From contig QHUM01000015.1 in assembly GCA_003222135.1 (NCBI GenBank), positions 1 through 38,321 of the forward strand: 38,321 bases of DNA, written 5' to 3'. Below the pieces are notes generated by a model. That model saw only the letters and a list, made by a program, of their open reading frames with translations. It did not search any database and was not told where the DNA came from. The translations under genes and the position numbers were made by a program. Positions 7,211 to 14,834 of the stretch are shown here, piece by piece. Every line of letters starts with the position of its first letter. The first letter of the stretch is position 1. This DNA is from Gemmatimonadota bacterium (GTDB lineage: Bacteria > Gemmatimonadota > Gemmatimonadetes > Gemmatimonadales > GWC2-71-9).

Positions 7211-7342
7211 AGGTGTCGCTCTCCTCAAGCGGTCTGGTGAGTCGGGGCTCTCTGCACGGTCGATGCCAGGAACGACGAGAGCCCGGCGCCGGGCTGCGAG
7301 CGACAGGCTCTCGATGATCTCACAGGTGGCTTACTCCAGGCA
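7211..7342 (-). promoter_or_regulatory. 5' leader of the glutamine synthetase pair with competing stems
   Basis: The predicted leader is about 130 nt. It contains a perfect palindrome AGCCCGGCGCCGGGCT (7280-7295). It also contains GAGAGCC (minus strand, 7312-7306), which can pair instead with GGCTCTC made of the palindrome's distal arm plus the next bases (7283-7277). The two pairings exclude each other, so a conformational switch is possible. No known riboswitch consensus is recognised. Confidence 0.4.
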
Positions 7343-7348
7343 TGCGGG

Positions 7349-7377
7349 AAGGTACGAGCGTCGTTGCGTAGTGTCAA
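7349..7377 (-). promoter_or_regulatory. Sigma-70-type promoter for the glutamine synthetase pair
   Basis: On the minus strand there is a perfect -35 box TTGACA (7377-7372), a 17-nt spacer and a -10 box TACCTT (7354-7349). The predicted start of transcription is near 7342, leaving a leader of about 130 nt before the glnA ATG at 7210. The sequence between this promoter and the next gene (7378-7489) holds nothing else I can support. Confidence 0.6.
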
Positions 7378-7489
7378 CCGTTCTGTGTCTGAAACGCAAC
7401 AAGCAATCCGCTGAACTGCTCGCAAGGCACGTCTCATGCATTTGTGTCGAAAAAATCGTGCGAAAGATGCACACTTTTCCACACGCTGG

Positions 7490-7759
7490 TCAGCCAGCCA
7501 GCGCCGCCACGAAGTGCCACAGCTCCACAGCCGAAAATTCCCCGAAGCGATCCTGGATCTCGCGCTCGGACCACTCCAGGAAGATCCAGCTCGTGGTGCG
7601 GCGGCGCTCGCCGCTCACGAAATGCACCCGACCCCGCACCGCCCCTCCCCCCACCTCCACATCGGGCTGCATCTCGATGTAGACATCCCAGCGCTCGTCG
7701 CCGCGCTTCAGCTCGCCCATGTGCTTGGCGCGCTCCTGGCCGGGGAAGGCGGCGCTCAT
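7490..7759 (-). CDS. Small conserved-looking hypothetical protein
   Basis: The protein has 89 residues, beginning MSAAFPGQERAKHMGELKRG. The middle (RWDVYIEMQPDVEVGGGAVRGRVHFVSGERRRTTSWIF) looks beta-rich and the end (FLEWSEREIQDRFGEFSAVELWHFVAALAG) helical. Cytoplasmic, no signal or membrane segment. I do not recognise a family. It lies upstream of the glnA promoter and is divergent from the zinc-ribbon gene. Confidence 0.65.
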   Translation of the reverse strand: MSAAFPGQERAKHMGELKRGDERWDVYIEMQPDVEVGGGAVRGRVHFVSGERRRTTSWIFLEWSEREIQDRFGEFSAVELWHFVAALAG

Positions 7760-7811
7760 GGGGAAAGAGTACGCTGCCTCGGGGATTCCTGCCAGTTAGA
7801 TTCCGGCCTCG

Positions 7812-8498
7812 ATGACCTGTCACGCGTGCGGAGCCCCTCTCGCGGCCACGGCGAAGTTCTGTCACAAATGCGGTGCTCCAGTCGGCAGCGCGCCGGCGGC
7901 GGGGTGGCGGGTGGGGCTGCCGTGGGGCGTAGCGGGCGCGGCCCTGGGGACGCTGCTCACCGTAGTCGTGCTCCGGCTCGGTAGCTCTGCGGGAGACGGG
8001 AGGCGGGAGACGTCGGACGAAACCGCTCCCGCCTCCCGTCTCCCGCCTCCCGACATTTCGCAAATGTCCCCCGAGGAGCGCGCTACCCGGCTCTACAACC
8101 GGGTCATGACCCTCCACTCGCAGGGTAAGGCCGACAGCGCGGAGTTCTTTCTGCCCATGGCGCTGCAGGCATACGCCATGCTCCCCGCACTCGACATCGA
8201 CGGGCGTTATCACATCGGCGTGCTCGATCTGACGGGCGGCGACTCCGCGGGGGCGCTCGCCCAGGCGGACTCGATCCACCGCGCCATCCCGACTCATCTC
8301 TTCGCATCCATGCTGCGGGCCCGGGCGCTCGAGCTGCGGCATGACGCGGCGGGTGCGGGCCGGGCATATGCCGAGTTCCTCCGGAATGAAGCGGCCGAGC
8401 GCGCCCGCCGGCGCCCCGAGTACGCCGACCACAAGGACAACCTCGACGCCTTCCACACGCAGGCGACGCAGGCCGCCGGACGGACACGTGCCCGCTAG
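7812..8498 (+). CDS. Zinc-ribbon, single-span membrane protein with TPR-like domain
   Basis: The protein has 228 residues. It opens with a double-CxxC zinc ribbon (CHACGAPLAATAKFCHKC), then a transmembrane helix (VGLPWGVAGAALGTLLTVVVL, about 33-55), a Ser/Arg/Pro linker and a helical domain with TPR-like spacing (RATRLYNRVMTLHSQGKADSA and AGRAYAEFLRNEAAERAR). By architecture the ribbon should face the cytoplasm and the helical domain the periplasm. The linker codons (7987-8055) form a 21-bp inverted repeat built from heptamers. Its stop overlaps the GTG start proposed for mqnD by 11 bp, so the two may be coupled. Confidence 0.8.
   Translation: MTCHACGAPLAATAKFCHKCGAPVGSAPAAGWRVGLPWGVAGAALGTLLTVVVLRLGSSAGDGRRETSDETAPASRLPPPDISQMSPEERATRLYNRVMTLHSQGKADSAEFFLPMALQAYAMLPALDIDGRYHIGVLDLTGGDSAGALAQADSIHRAIPTHLFASMLRARALELRHDAAGAGRAYAEFLRNEAAERARRRPEYADHKDNLDAFHTQATQAAGRTRAR
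7988..8055. repeat. Inverted heptamer repeats within coding sequence
   Basis: The left arm uses heptamers GGGAGAC and GGGAGGC; the right arm uses their complements GCCTCCC and GTCTCCC. At least 21 bp pair perfectly, with a loop of roughly 16-20 nt. The region encodes the linker (AGDGRRETSDETAPASRLPPP) between the membrane helix and the helical domain of the zinc-ribbon protein. Confidence 0.85.
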
Positions 8499-9348
8499 GC
8501 GCACCATCCGCCTCGCGCACAGCCCCGATGCGGACGACGCCTTCATGTTCTGGGCGCTCGCCGCCGGCAAGATCGACACCGGCAGCCGGCGCTACGAGCA
8601 CGAGCTCGCCGACATCGAGACGTTGAACCGCCGCGCGCTCAAAGGCGAGCTCGAGGTGACGGCCGTGTCGCTGCACGCATACGCGCATCTCGCCGACCGC
8701 TACGCCTTGCTGGCTCACGGCGCGAGCATCGGCGACCGCTACGGGCCGCGCATCGTCGCGCGCACCCCGCGGCCGGCCGATCCTCGCGGCGCGCTCGCCG
8801 CGCCGGGGACCGTCGTGGCGGTGCCGGGCGAGCTCACCACGGCGTTTCTGACACTCAAGCTGTACCAGCCGGCCGCCCGTCACGTCGTCGTGCCGTTCGA
8901 CGAGATCGAGGACTACGTCGTTGCGGGGCGCGCCGCCGCCGGCCTCTTGATCCACGAGGGCCAGCTCACCTACGGCGATCGGGGGCTGCATCTCTGGGTC
9001 GACATGGGCGAGTGGTGGTACGAAGAGACGCACGGCCTGCCGCTCCCGTTGGGCGGCAACGTCGTACGGCGCGACCTCGGGGCCGCGCTCATGCGCGACA
9101 TTGCGCGAGACCTGAAAGCGAGCATCCAGTACGGGCTCGAGCACCGCGCGGAGGCCCTCGCCCACGCGAAGGGATTCGGCCGCGGGCTGGACGACGTCCG
9201 CGCCGACCAGTTCGTCAGCATGTACGTGAACGCGTACACCATCGACTACGGCCCGCAGGGGCGGCGCGCCGTGACGGAGCTGCTGGGGCGCGCGCAGCGC
9301 GCGGGGCTCGTGCCCGGACCGGTCGACCTCACGTTCGTCGCCGCATGA
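8488..9348 (+). CDS. mqnD: 1,4-dihydroxy-6-naphthoate synthase (menaquinone, futalosine pathway)
   Basis: MqnD converts cyclic de-hypoxanthine futalosine to 1,4-dihydroxy-6-naphthoate. The 286-residue protein from GTG 8488 has the usual family length. Matches include SPDADDAFMFWALAAGKI (family SPCPNDTFIF), LADIETLNRRALKGELEVT, LLIHEGQLTYGDRGL with the family's active-site His, DMGEWWYEETHGLPLPLGG and YVNAYTIDYGPQGRRAV. It is related to periplasmic-binding-protein folds but has no signal peptide, as expected for a cytoplasmic enzyme. No other mqn gene is in the window. MqnA, a sister family, is the alternative; the YVNA and GLPLPLG blocks favour MqnD. Confidence 0.88.
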   Translation: MPARRTIRLAHSPDADDAFMFWALAAGKIDTGSRRYEHELADIETLNRRALKGELEVTAVSLHAYAHLADRYALLAHGASIGDRYGPRIVARTPRPADPRGALAAPGTVVAVPGELTTAFLTLKLYQPAARHVVVPFDEIEDYVVAGRAAAGLLIHEGQLTYGDRGLHLWVDMGEWWYEETHGLPLPLGGNVVRRDLGAALMRDIARDLKASIQYGLEHRAEALAHAKGFGRGLDDVRADQFVSMYVNAYTIDYGPQGRRAVTELLGRAQRAGLVPGPVDLTFVAA

Positions 9349-9416
9349 GCCGGGGCCTGTCCAGACCGGCCCGCGCGCACCATCTTCTGGGGGAATCACC
9401 CAAGGAGTCGTGATCG

Positions 9417-10487
9417 GTGGTCGAGAGCACGGGGCCGGTCCAGGTGCTGGTGGTGGACGACGAGGAGCCGATCCGCAACGCCCTCAAGAAGTTCCTCGCC
9501 CAGCAGCAGTTCGAGGTGTACGCGGCCGGGTCGGGGGAGGAGGCGCTGCAACAGCTGCGGCGCCATCGCGTATCGCTCATGTTGTGCGACATCCGCATGC
9601 CGGGCACCAGCGGCGTCGACCTCGTGCCCCAAGCGCTCGAAATCGAGCCCGAGCTCGCCATCCTGATGCTCACCGCCGTCAACGACGCCACCAGCGCCGC
9701 CCTGTGCATGCAACGCGGCGCGATGGATTACCTCACCAAGCCGATCGAGCTCGCCGACCTGGGCCGCGCCGTGCAGCGCGCCCTCAAGCGGCGCGAGATG
9801 CTGCTCGAGAACCGGCACTTGAACCAGTGGCTCAAGGAAGAGGTCACGACCCGGACCGCCGAGCTGCACCGCGAGCGCCAGAAGCTCGAGCGCATTTCCG
9901 TCGCCACGCTCGAAGCGCTGGTGAATGCCCTCGAAGCGAAAGACCCGTATATGCGCGGACACTCGGCCCGCGTCGCCGACCTGTCCGCCACGATCGCCCA
10001 CCAGCTCGGCCTCTCGGACGAGCAGCTCGAGCACGTGCGCGTCGCGGGCCGACTGCACGACATCGGGAAGATCGGTACCCGTGAGTCGGTGCTGAACAAA
10101 GAAGGCGCCCTCACGCCCGAGGAGTTCGAGCACGTCAAACAGCACGTCCTGATCGGCTCCCAGATCCTCGCGCCACTCTCACACCTTGGCGACATCATCC
10201 CGGCAGTGCGTGGACACCACGAGCGCTGGGATGGCAGCGGATACCCGGACGGGCTGCGCGGCGAGGCGATTCCTGTCGCCGCCCGCATCCTCGGCGCCGC
10301 CGAGGTCTACGACGCCCTCAGCACGTCGCGGGCCTATCAAGAGAAGATGAATCCCGACCATGCCATCCAGCGCATGGCCGACCTCTCGGGGACGGTGCTC
10401 GACCCGGCGGTGTACGACGCACTCGCCACGATCGTGGGGCGACGCGGCACACTGGTGTTCCTGGACGAGGGCGGCACCCCGACCTGA
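9417..10487 (+). CDS. Response regulator with HD-GYP (cyclic-di-GMP phosphodiesterase) domain
   Basis: The protein has 356 residues from GTG 9417, with AAGGAG at 9402-9407. Residues about 7-125 are a receiver domain (VLVVDDEEPIRNAL, phospho-acceptor Asp in MLCDIRMPG, Lys in LTKP). A short coiled linker (HLNQWLKEEVTTRTAELHRE) leads to an HD-GYP domain at about 165-345, with GHSARVADL, LHDIGKIG and HHERWDGSGYPDGL. This domain class hydrolyses cyclic di-GMP; the motif residues look intact. No partner histidine kinase is adjacent. The next gene begins 7 bp after the stop. Confidence 0.92.
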   Translation: MVESTGPVQVLVVDDEEPIRNALKKFLAQQQFEVYAAGSGEEALQQLRRHRVSLMLCDIRMPGTSGVDLVPQALEIEPELAILMLTAVNDATSAALCMQRGAMDYLTKPIELADLGRAVQRALKRREMLLENRHLNQWLKEEVTTRTAELHRERQKLERISVATLEALVNALEAKDPYMRGHSARVADLSATIAHQLGLSDEQLEHVRVAGRLHDIGKIGTRESVLNKEGALTPEEFEHVKQHVLIGSQILAPLSHLGDIIPAVRGHHERWDGSGYPDGLRGEAIPVAARILGAAEVYDALSTSRAYQEKMNPDHAIQRMADLSGTVLDPAVYDALATIVGRRGTLVFLDEGGTPT

Positions 10488-10494
10488 GCCTCCT

Positions 10495-11379
10495 TTGCTG
10501 ATCTCCGTCACCGGCGCGACGGGCTTCGTGGGGCGCCATGTGGCGGCCACGCTCGTCGCCCGGGGACACCGCGTGCGGGTGCTGGCGCGCGACCCGGCAC
10601 GCGCGCGCTTCCTGTCCGACCTGAATGTGGAGATTGTCGCCGGAGCCCTCGCCGACCGCCCGGCCCTGGACCGGCTGGCCTCGGGCGCCGACGCGCTCAT
10701 TCATTTGGTCGGCATCATCGTCGAGCAGGGCGCCCAGACGTTCACGGCCGTCCACGTTGCCGGCACCCAGGCGCTGCTGGCCGCCGCCGGCCAAGCTGAC
10801 GTGCGGCGCTTCGTCCACATGAGCGCCGTGGGGGCGCGGGACGAGCCCGGCGCCACTCCCTATCACCGCACCAAGCGACAGGCCGAGCAGCTGGTCCGTG
10901 ACTCAGGGCTGTCGCACGCGATCTTCCGGCCGTCGATCATCAACGGCCCCGAGAGTGCGCCTATCCGTCTGCTCGCCCGCCTGCACCGTTGGTCCCCCCT
11001 CGTTCCGGTGTTCGGAGACGGCCGGTTCCCAACGCAGCCGGTGTGGATCGACGATGTCGCAATGGCGTTCGCCCTCGCTGCCGAACGGCCCGACACGGTC
11101 GGGGTGTTCGAGCTGGGAGGGCCGCAGGTCCTGACCTACGAGGAATTCTTGCTCACCATTGGCCGAGCGTCGCGGCACTCCCGTCCGCTGGTCCATGTCC
11201 CGCTCGGCCTGGTGCGGGCCGCGGCGGGGGTGTTCGATGTGCTCGGCGCCACGGCTCCTTTGACGAGCGACCAAGTACAGATGCTCGTCGAAGGAAGTGC
11301 CACGCCGGCGAATGCCATCGAGTCGGTGTTCGGGATCGAGCCCGTGGCCTTCGAGGACGGGCTGAAGCGGTTCTTGTGA
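10495..11379 (+). CDS. NAD(P)-binding SDR, complex I NDUFA9-like
   Basis: The protein has 294 residues from TTG 10495 (CTG 10498 is next). The Rossmann motif TGATGFVGRHVAATLVARGH lies at the N-terminus, and YHRTKRQAE supplies the YxxxK pair. HMSAVGA, FRPSIINGP and VWIDDVAMAFALA are typical of the atypical-SDR group that includes NDUFA9 and related NAD-dependent epimerase-like proteins. The substrate is not predictable from sequence. It follows the HD-GYP regulator at 7 bp and may be cotranscribed. The C-terminus ends EDGLKRFL. Confidence 0.88.
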   Translation: MLISVTGATGFVGRHVAATLVARGHRVRVLARDPARARFLSDLNVEIVAGALADRPALDRLASGADALIHLVGIIVEQGAQTFTAVHVAGTQALLAAAGQADVRRFVHMSAVGARDEPGATPYHRTKRQAEQLVRDSGLSHAIFRPSIINGPESAPIRLLARLHRWSPLVPVFGDGRFPTQPVWIDDVAMAFALAAERPDTVGVFELGGPQVLTYEEFLLTIGRASRHSRPLVHVPLGLVRAAAGVFDVLGATAPLTSDQVQMLVEGSATPANAIESVFGIEPVAFEDGLKRFL

Positions 11380-11385
11380 ACTGGG

Positions 11386-11420
11386 AGAAAAACCAAACCC
11401 GGGGCTGATAGCTCCCCGGG
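11386..11420 (-). terminator. Rho-independent terminator on the minus strand
   Basis: The stem is CCCGGGG / CCCCGGG (11420-11414 and 11404-11398 on the minus strand) with a 9-nt loop, followed by TTTGGTTTTTCT. It would end the pseudopilin transcript. Confidence 0.75.
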
Positions 11421-11557
11421 CTGGCGGTCGGGCGAAGTGGCCGTCACACTTCGGCCGCGACCCAAATCCTCTGACCTGTTGTACGGGGCGGACCTTGGAA
11501 GGTTTCGTGCCGTACCCGCCTACTTAGACGCGTACCCCCCCCAAAGGGTTGCACCCG
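11421..11557 (-). other. Structured 3' UTR or candidate small RNA below the pseudopilin gene
   Basis: On the minus strand there is first a two-tier hairpin with GTACGG / CCGTAC and inner ACCTT / AAGGT (about 11484-11518). A second hairpin has GGTCG / CGACC and inner GAAGTG / CACTTC (11426-11462). The terminator at 11386-11420 follows directly. No open frame is evident. A run of eight C (plus strand) lies near 11533. The region could be an ordinary 3' UTR or a 3'-derived small RNA; no RNA family is recognised. Confidence 0.4.
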
Positions 11558-11995
11558 TCACCAACGTTTCACTCTGCCCACCCGGGACACCGTGACCATG
11601 GCGCTCCGAACTCCCCGCCGCAGGGTCACGCGGGTGTTCGCGAGCCCCCAGGCGAGCCCCGTTGGGACGAACACGACGTCGGCGTTCGAAACCCTGACCG
11701 TGACGCCGCGGTCGGCGGGGCCGACCCAGCGGGTGTACGGTTGCCAGGCTCCCGCCTCCCAGCGGTCGATACGCAGGGAGTCGTCTGCAATCAACAGGCG
11801 GGCGCGGGTGTTGCCCAGCACGGCCGCGTTGCGAGTCACCGCCAGGGCCGTCGACACTTCCACCGCGGACCGATCCACTGCCACCCAATCGAGCAGGTCC
11901 TTCCAGCGCGGGAGCACGAGCGCGGTGATGACGCCCAGGATGGCAAGCACCACTGCCAGTTCAGCAAGCGAGACGCCCCGGCGCATGGACCACAA
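11558..11995 (-). CDS. Type IV pilin-like / GspH-FimT-type pseudopilin
   Basis: The protein has 145 residues. The N-terminus MWSMRRGVSLAELAVVLAIL has the prepilin peptidase site: basic residues, Gly, then a hydrophobic helix with Glu at position 5 (G/VSLAE). The C-terminal domain (RSAVEVSTALAVTRNAAVLGNTRARLLI) matches the GspH/FimT minor pseudopilin pattern. It should be cleaved by a PilD-type peptidase and placed in a type II secretion or type IV pilus pseudopilus. No other secretion or pilus gene is nearby, so it is an orphan here. It is divergent from the TPR gene and followed by a structured 3' UTR and terminator. Confidence 0.85.
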   Translation of the reverse strand: MWSMRRGVSLAELAVVLAILGVITALVLPRWKDLLDWVAVDRSAVEVSTALAVTRNAAVLGNTRARLLIADDSLRIDRWEAGAWQPYTRWVGPADRGVTVRVSNADVVFVPTGLAWGLANTRVTLRRGVRSAMVTVSRVGRVKRW

Positions 11996-12092
11996 TTAGC
12001 GGCGACGGGCCACGATCACGGCACCCGAACAATGCGGTGAAAGGCCAGAAAACGCGGGAAATGCAGGCTAACGCACCTCCACGGAAAGAGCT

Positions 12093-13454
12093 ATGTTGTG
12101 GGCCCGTTGGACTTGCACCCAGGCACGGCGCCTGCCCATAGAAGGGGTGGCGTACATCACAGGCCCCAACACCGGAGTGCACCGGGACATGCCGGTTTCG
12201 CGGTTGAAGTTCGAATCCCTTCCCCACGCAATCTTCCTGCAACGGGTCACGGCGCAGACGCCCGCGACCTCGCTGGAAGCGCGGCTGGGACAGGGTGCCT
12301 TCCTGGCGCTGCGGCTCGTGGACCTGCTCGCTGCCGACCGGGAGCCCGCGTCTTCCGATGCCTTCCACTATCAATGGGTCGCGACGGACCGGTTTTGCCG
12401 CGAGCTGCGTGCCGCCGCGACTGAAGGCGCGCACGTCCACGGCATCGCGGCGAGTGCTTCCGATGCCCACCGCCTGAACGACCGGCGCTTGATTGCGCCC
12501 GCATTGCTGGCGTACGGCCATTATCTCGAAGACGGCATGCGCCTCGACGAGGCGCTGGATGTGCTGTGGACGCTCGTGCAGGTGGGGGGGGCGCAGCTGT
12601 CGTCTCCCGACGCAGTCGCCGTGCGGCTGCGCCTGGCCCGCGTGAACCGTAAGCAGAGCCGGTTCGACGAAGCGGAGGCCGCGTACGTGGAGGCGGGCGA
12701 GCTCGCGGCGGCCGCGGGCGATCGCTACTCCGAGCTGCTCAGCCGCATCGGGCGGGCGAACACGCTGCTCGGGCGCGGTAACCTGGCCGAGGCGGAGCGG
12801 TGTCTGCAGAGCATTCTCGCCGATGCCCGCGTGGCGGGTCAGCGGGACGCCGAAGCACGCGCCGAGCACGGCATCGGCGTGGCCCTGGTTCACATGGGAC
12901 AGCCGGCGGATGCGATTCCGCACGTGTGGCGCGGCTTCGAGCTGTTCGAGGACGAGGAGTCGCGGCTGCGCGCGCTCGGTGACCTTGGCATTATGCTGTT
13001 GATGGTGGGGAACGTCACCGCCGCGGAGCACGCCCTGACCGAAGTCGTCAAGCGGGGCGGAACGAACGAGACCGTCAGCAACGCGCTGATCGAGCTGATG
13101 CACTGCGCGTCCTCCCGGGGTGACCGGGTCGGATTCGCGCGCTGGCGGGAGCGGTGCGATGCCCGTGTGGCGGACATGCCCCCGAACATCCGGGCGGACT
13201 TCTACATGAAGCAGGGCATCGGCCTGGCACGCTTCGGTCAAAGCCGCAAGGCCGAGACGTTGATGGAGCAGGCGCTGCAGCTGGCCAGCGGCGCTGGGTT
13301 GCACGAATTCGAGTTCCGGATCGAGCGGATCAAAAACGGACTCCGCGACTGCGAGTCGCTGCTTCACGGGGAGACGACTGCAGCCGCGGAGCCGGTGTTC
13401 GACACCCAGGAGCTGCGCGAGGTGTCAGCCTCGCTGGCACAGCTCGCGGGCTGA
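12093..13454 (+). CDS. TPR-repeat protein
   Basis: The protein has 453 residues from ATG 12093, preceded by GGAAAGAG; an in-frame ATG at 12189 would give 421 residues starting MPVSRLKFESLPHAIFLQRV. Tandem helical pairs with TPR spacing cover about 125-420: LRLARVNRKQSRFDEAEAAY, ELLSRIGRANTLLGRGNLAEAERCL, HGIGVALVHMGQPADAIPHV and KQGIGLARFGQSRKAETLME. No signal peptide, membrane helix or DNA-binding domain is evident, so it is probably a cytoplasmic scaffold or part of a signalling set. The start is uncertain. A run of eight G (12584-12591) lies in the gene. Confidence 0.8.
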   Translation: MLWARWTCTQARRLPIEGVAYITGPNTGVHRDMPVSRLKFESLPHAIFLQRVTAQTPATSLEARLGQGAFLALRLVDLLAADREPASSDAFHYQWVATDRFCRELRAAATEGAHVHGIAASASDAHRLNDRRLIAPALLAYGHYLEDGMRLDEALDVLWTLVQVGGAQLSSPDAVAVRLRLARVNRKQSRFDEAEAAYVEAGELAAAAGDRYSELLSRIGRANTLLGRGNLAEAERCLQSILADARVAGQRDAEARAEHGIGVALVHMGQPADAIPHVWRGFELFEDEESRLRALGDLGIMLLMVGNVTAAEHALTEVVKRGGTNETVSNALIELMHCASSRGDRVGFARWRERCDARVADMPPNIRADFYMKQGIGLARFGQSRKAETLMEQALQLASGAGLHEFEFRIERIKNGLRDCESLLHGETTAAAEPVFDTQELREVSASLAQLAG

Positions 13455-13459
13455 CGGGG

Positions 13460-13597
13460 TTAGTGACAGGTGTTGCTGTTATTGGTGTCGCACGGCGTCG
13501 TGCCGGGGCGCGGGCCGGTGGTATCGGCGCAGGCCGTGGCGGCGAGCACGAACGAGACAGCGAAGAGCGCGACGAGCGCGCGGATGCGACGCGACAT
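13460..13597 (-). CDS. Very small lipoprotein (45 residues)
   Basis: ATG 13597 is preceded by GGAGG at a spacing of 5-6 nt. The product starts MSRRIRALVALFAVSFVLAA, continues TACADTTGPRPGTTPCDTNN and ends SNTCH. It has a basic n-region, a hydrophobic helix and a lipobox-like ATAC at Cys23; the mature part is only 23 residues with two further Cys (CDTNNSNTC) that could form a disulfide or bind metal. Function is unknown. It is antisense-convergent to the TPR gene, whose stop lies 6 bp away. Good ribosome binding site and signal features make it believable despite its size. Confidence 0.65.
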   Translation of the reverse strand: MSRRIRALVALFAVSFVLAATACADTTGPRPGTTPCDTNNSNTCH

Positions 13598-13678
13598 GAG
13601 AACCTCCGCAAACCAGGGTGGGAAGGGCACTACACTCGAGGTGCCAACCTGGGTGCGGCGGGTTCCCTTTATTAGGGT

Positions 13679-13712
13679 GTTTTTGCGGCACCGTAGGGCT
13701 GTTTTGCGACAC
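13679..13712 (+). promoter_or_regulatory. Direct repeat upstream of the response regulator
   Basis: TTTTGCGGCAC (13681-13691) and TTTTGCGACAC (13702-13712) lie 21 bp apart, two helical turns, ending 23 bp before the response-regulator ATG. The spacing suits a dimeric regulator binding one face of the helix. This is a candidate operator only. Confidence 0.35.
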
Positions 13713-13735
13713 GTCCACTCCCGGCCCTGCGCCCC

Positions 13736-14149
13736 ATGACCTGCGAGTTGCGCACCGTCCTGATCGTGGACGACGAAGCGCCGTTACGGCGCGTCTTGGA
13801 ACGCTCGCTCAGCCGGGACGGGTACCGGGTGGTGAGCGCCGGGAGCGCGGAGACGGCCTACGAGCTGCTGGCGACCGCCCAGGCGGACGCGCTGCTGCTC
13901 GATATCCACCTCCCCACGATGTCCGGGCTGGCGCTCTACCTCGCGATCATCCATCGCTGGCCCGCGCTCGTGGGATGCATCGCCATCATGACGGGCGACG
14001 CGGACGCGGACGACGTGCGCACGTGGCTCCAGCGCCACCACTGCCCGGTGATCCGTAAGCCGTTCAACCTCAAGGAAGTCTCCGATTGGCTCGCGGCCGT
14101 TATCGAGTTCCGCGAGCGACGCCGCGAGCAGGGAGGAGCCCAGGCGTGA
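13736..14149 (+). CDS. Stand-alone response-regulator receiver
   Basis: The protein has 137 residues from ATG 13736. It is a full receiver: acidic pocket TVLIVDDEAPLRR, phospho-acceptor Asp in ALLLDIHLPTMSG, Thr/Ser in IAIMTGDADADD and Lys in VIRKPF. There is no output domain, so it either relays phosphate or acts through a partner. Its TGA stop overlaps the GTG of the MerR-like gene (GTGA), so the two are translationally coupled; signal transfer to that regulator is inference. Confidence 0.9.
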   Translation: MTCELRTVLIVDDEAPLRRVLERSLSRDGYRVVSAGSAETAYELLATAQADALLLDIHLPTMSGLALYLAIIHRWPALVGCIAIMTGDADADDVRTWLQRHHCPVIRKPFNLKEVSDWLAAVIEFRERRREQGGAQA

Positions 14150-14799
14150 CGGGAAGCGGAACCGGGACGACGGCGCACCACGACCCGCTGCACAACCTGC
14201 GAGAATACCGCACGCTCGCGCCGTGGAACCTGCGCGACCTCGCGTCGCTGGTGGGCGCGATCCTGGACGCTTCGGCGATCACGCCGATCAACGCGGCCGC
14301 TAAGGCGCAGCCGAGCGAGCGGACGATCCGCTTCTACGTGACGAAGGGCCTGGTGAGCCCGCCCGAAGGGCGGGGGACCGCGGCCACCTATTCGTACCGT
14401 CACTTTCTGCAGCTGCTGTGGATCAAGCTGCGCCAGATGGAAGGCGGGACGCTCGCCACGATCACCAAGGAGATGCAGGACCAGACGGGCGACGTGCTGG
14501 AGCGCCGGGCGGCGCAAACGCTCGGGGCATCGCTCCCCGTGCCCGACCGCCTGCCGCTGCGCACCAAGGGCGCGGCGCCGCGCGGCAAGTCCGGTCGGGC
14601 GCTCACGGCCTGGATCGCGCGCGACGCCGAGCGGGAGCCGGACGTGCCAAGCTCGTGGCGCCGGATTCCCGTCGGCCGCGGCATAGAGCTGCACGTCGAA
14701 GTGGCCCATCCGCTGGCCCGACTCGGCCCCGCCGAGGCCGATGTGGCCGAAGCGGTGCGGCAGGCGCTCGCGAAACTCATGCCCCACGGCGGCGCGTAA
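14146..14799 (+). CDS. MerR-family-like DNA-binding regulator
   Basis: The protein has 217 residues from GTG 14146, with GGGAGGAG 9 nt upstream. The winged helix-turn-helix of MerR type is seen in PSERTIRFYVTKGLVSPPEGRG followed by TAATYSYRHFLQLLWIKLRQ. A helical segment (MEGGTLATITKEMQDQTGDVLERRAAQ) follows where MerR proteins dimerise. The C-terminal 90 residues (WRRIPVGRGIELHVEVAHPLARL) do not resemble a known effector domain. It is coupled to a receiver-only protein and followed 35 bp later by lemA and an htpX-like gene, which it may regulate (inference). Confidence 0.8.
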   Translation: MTGSGTGTTAHHDPLHNLREYRTLAPWNLRDLASLVGAILDASAITPINAAAKAQPSERTIRFYVTKGLVSPPEGRGTAATYSYRHFLQLLWIKLRQMEGGTLATITKEMQDQTGDVLERRAAQTLGASLPVPDRLPLRTKGAAPRGKSGRALTAWIARDAEREPDVPSSWRRIPVGRGIELHVEVAHPLARLGPAEADVAEAVRQALAKLMPHGGA

Positions 14800-14834
14800 G
14801 GGTCGGGCACCACCATCTCGAACCGGGAGCGTCC

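Noticed and set aside
7225..7482. 85-codon minus-strand frame upstream of the glutamine synthetase
   Set aside because: It overlaps the promoter and leader, is Cys/Arg-rich without domain features, and has no ribosome binding site.
12205..12220. tRNA-like T-loop GTTCGAATCCC
   Set aside because: It lies inside the TPR gene and no acceptor or anticodon stems surround it.
13640..13660. Sigma-54-like TGGCAC element before the small lipoprotein
   Set aside because: The second element (TTGC at the required spacing) is absent.
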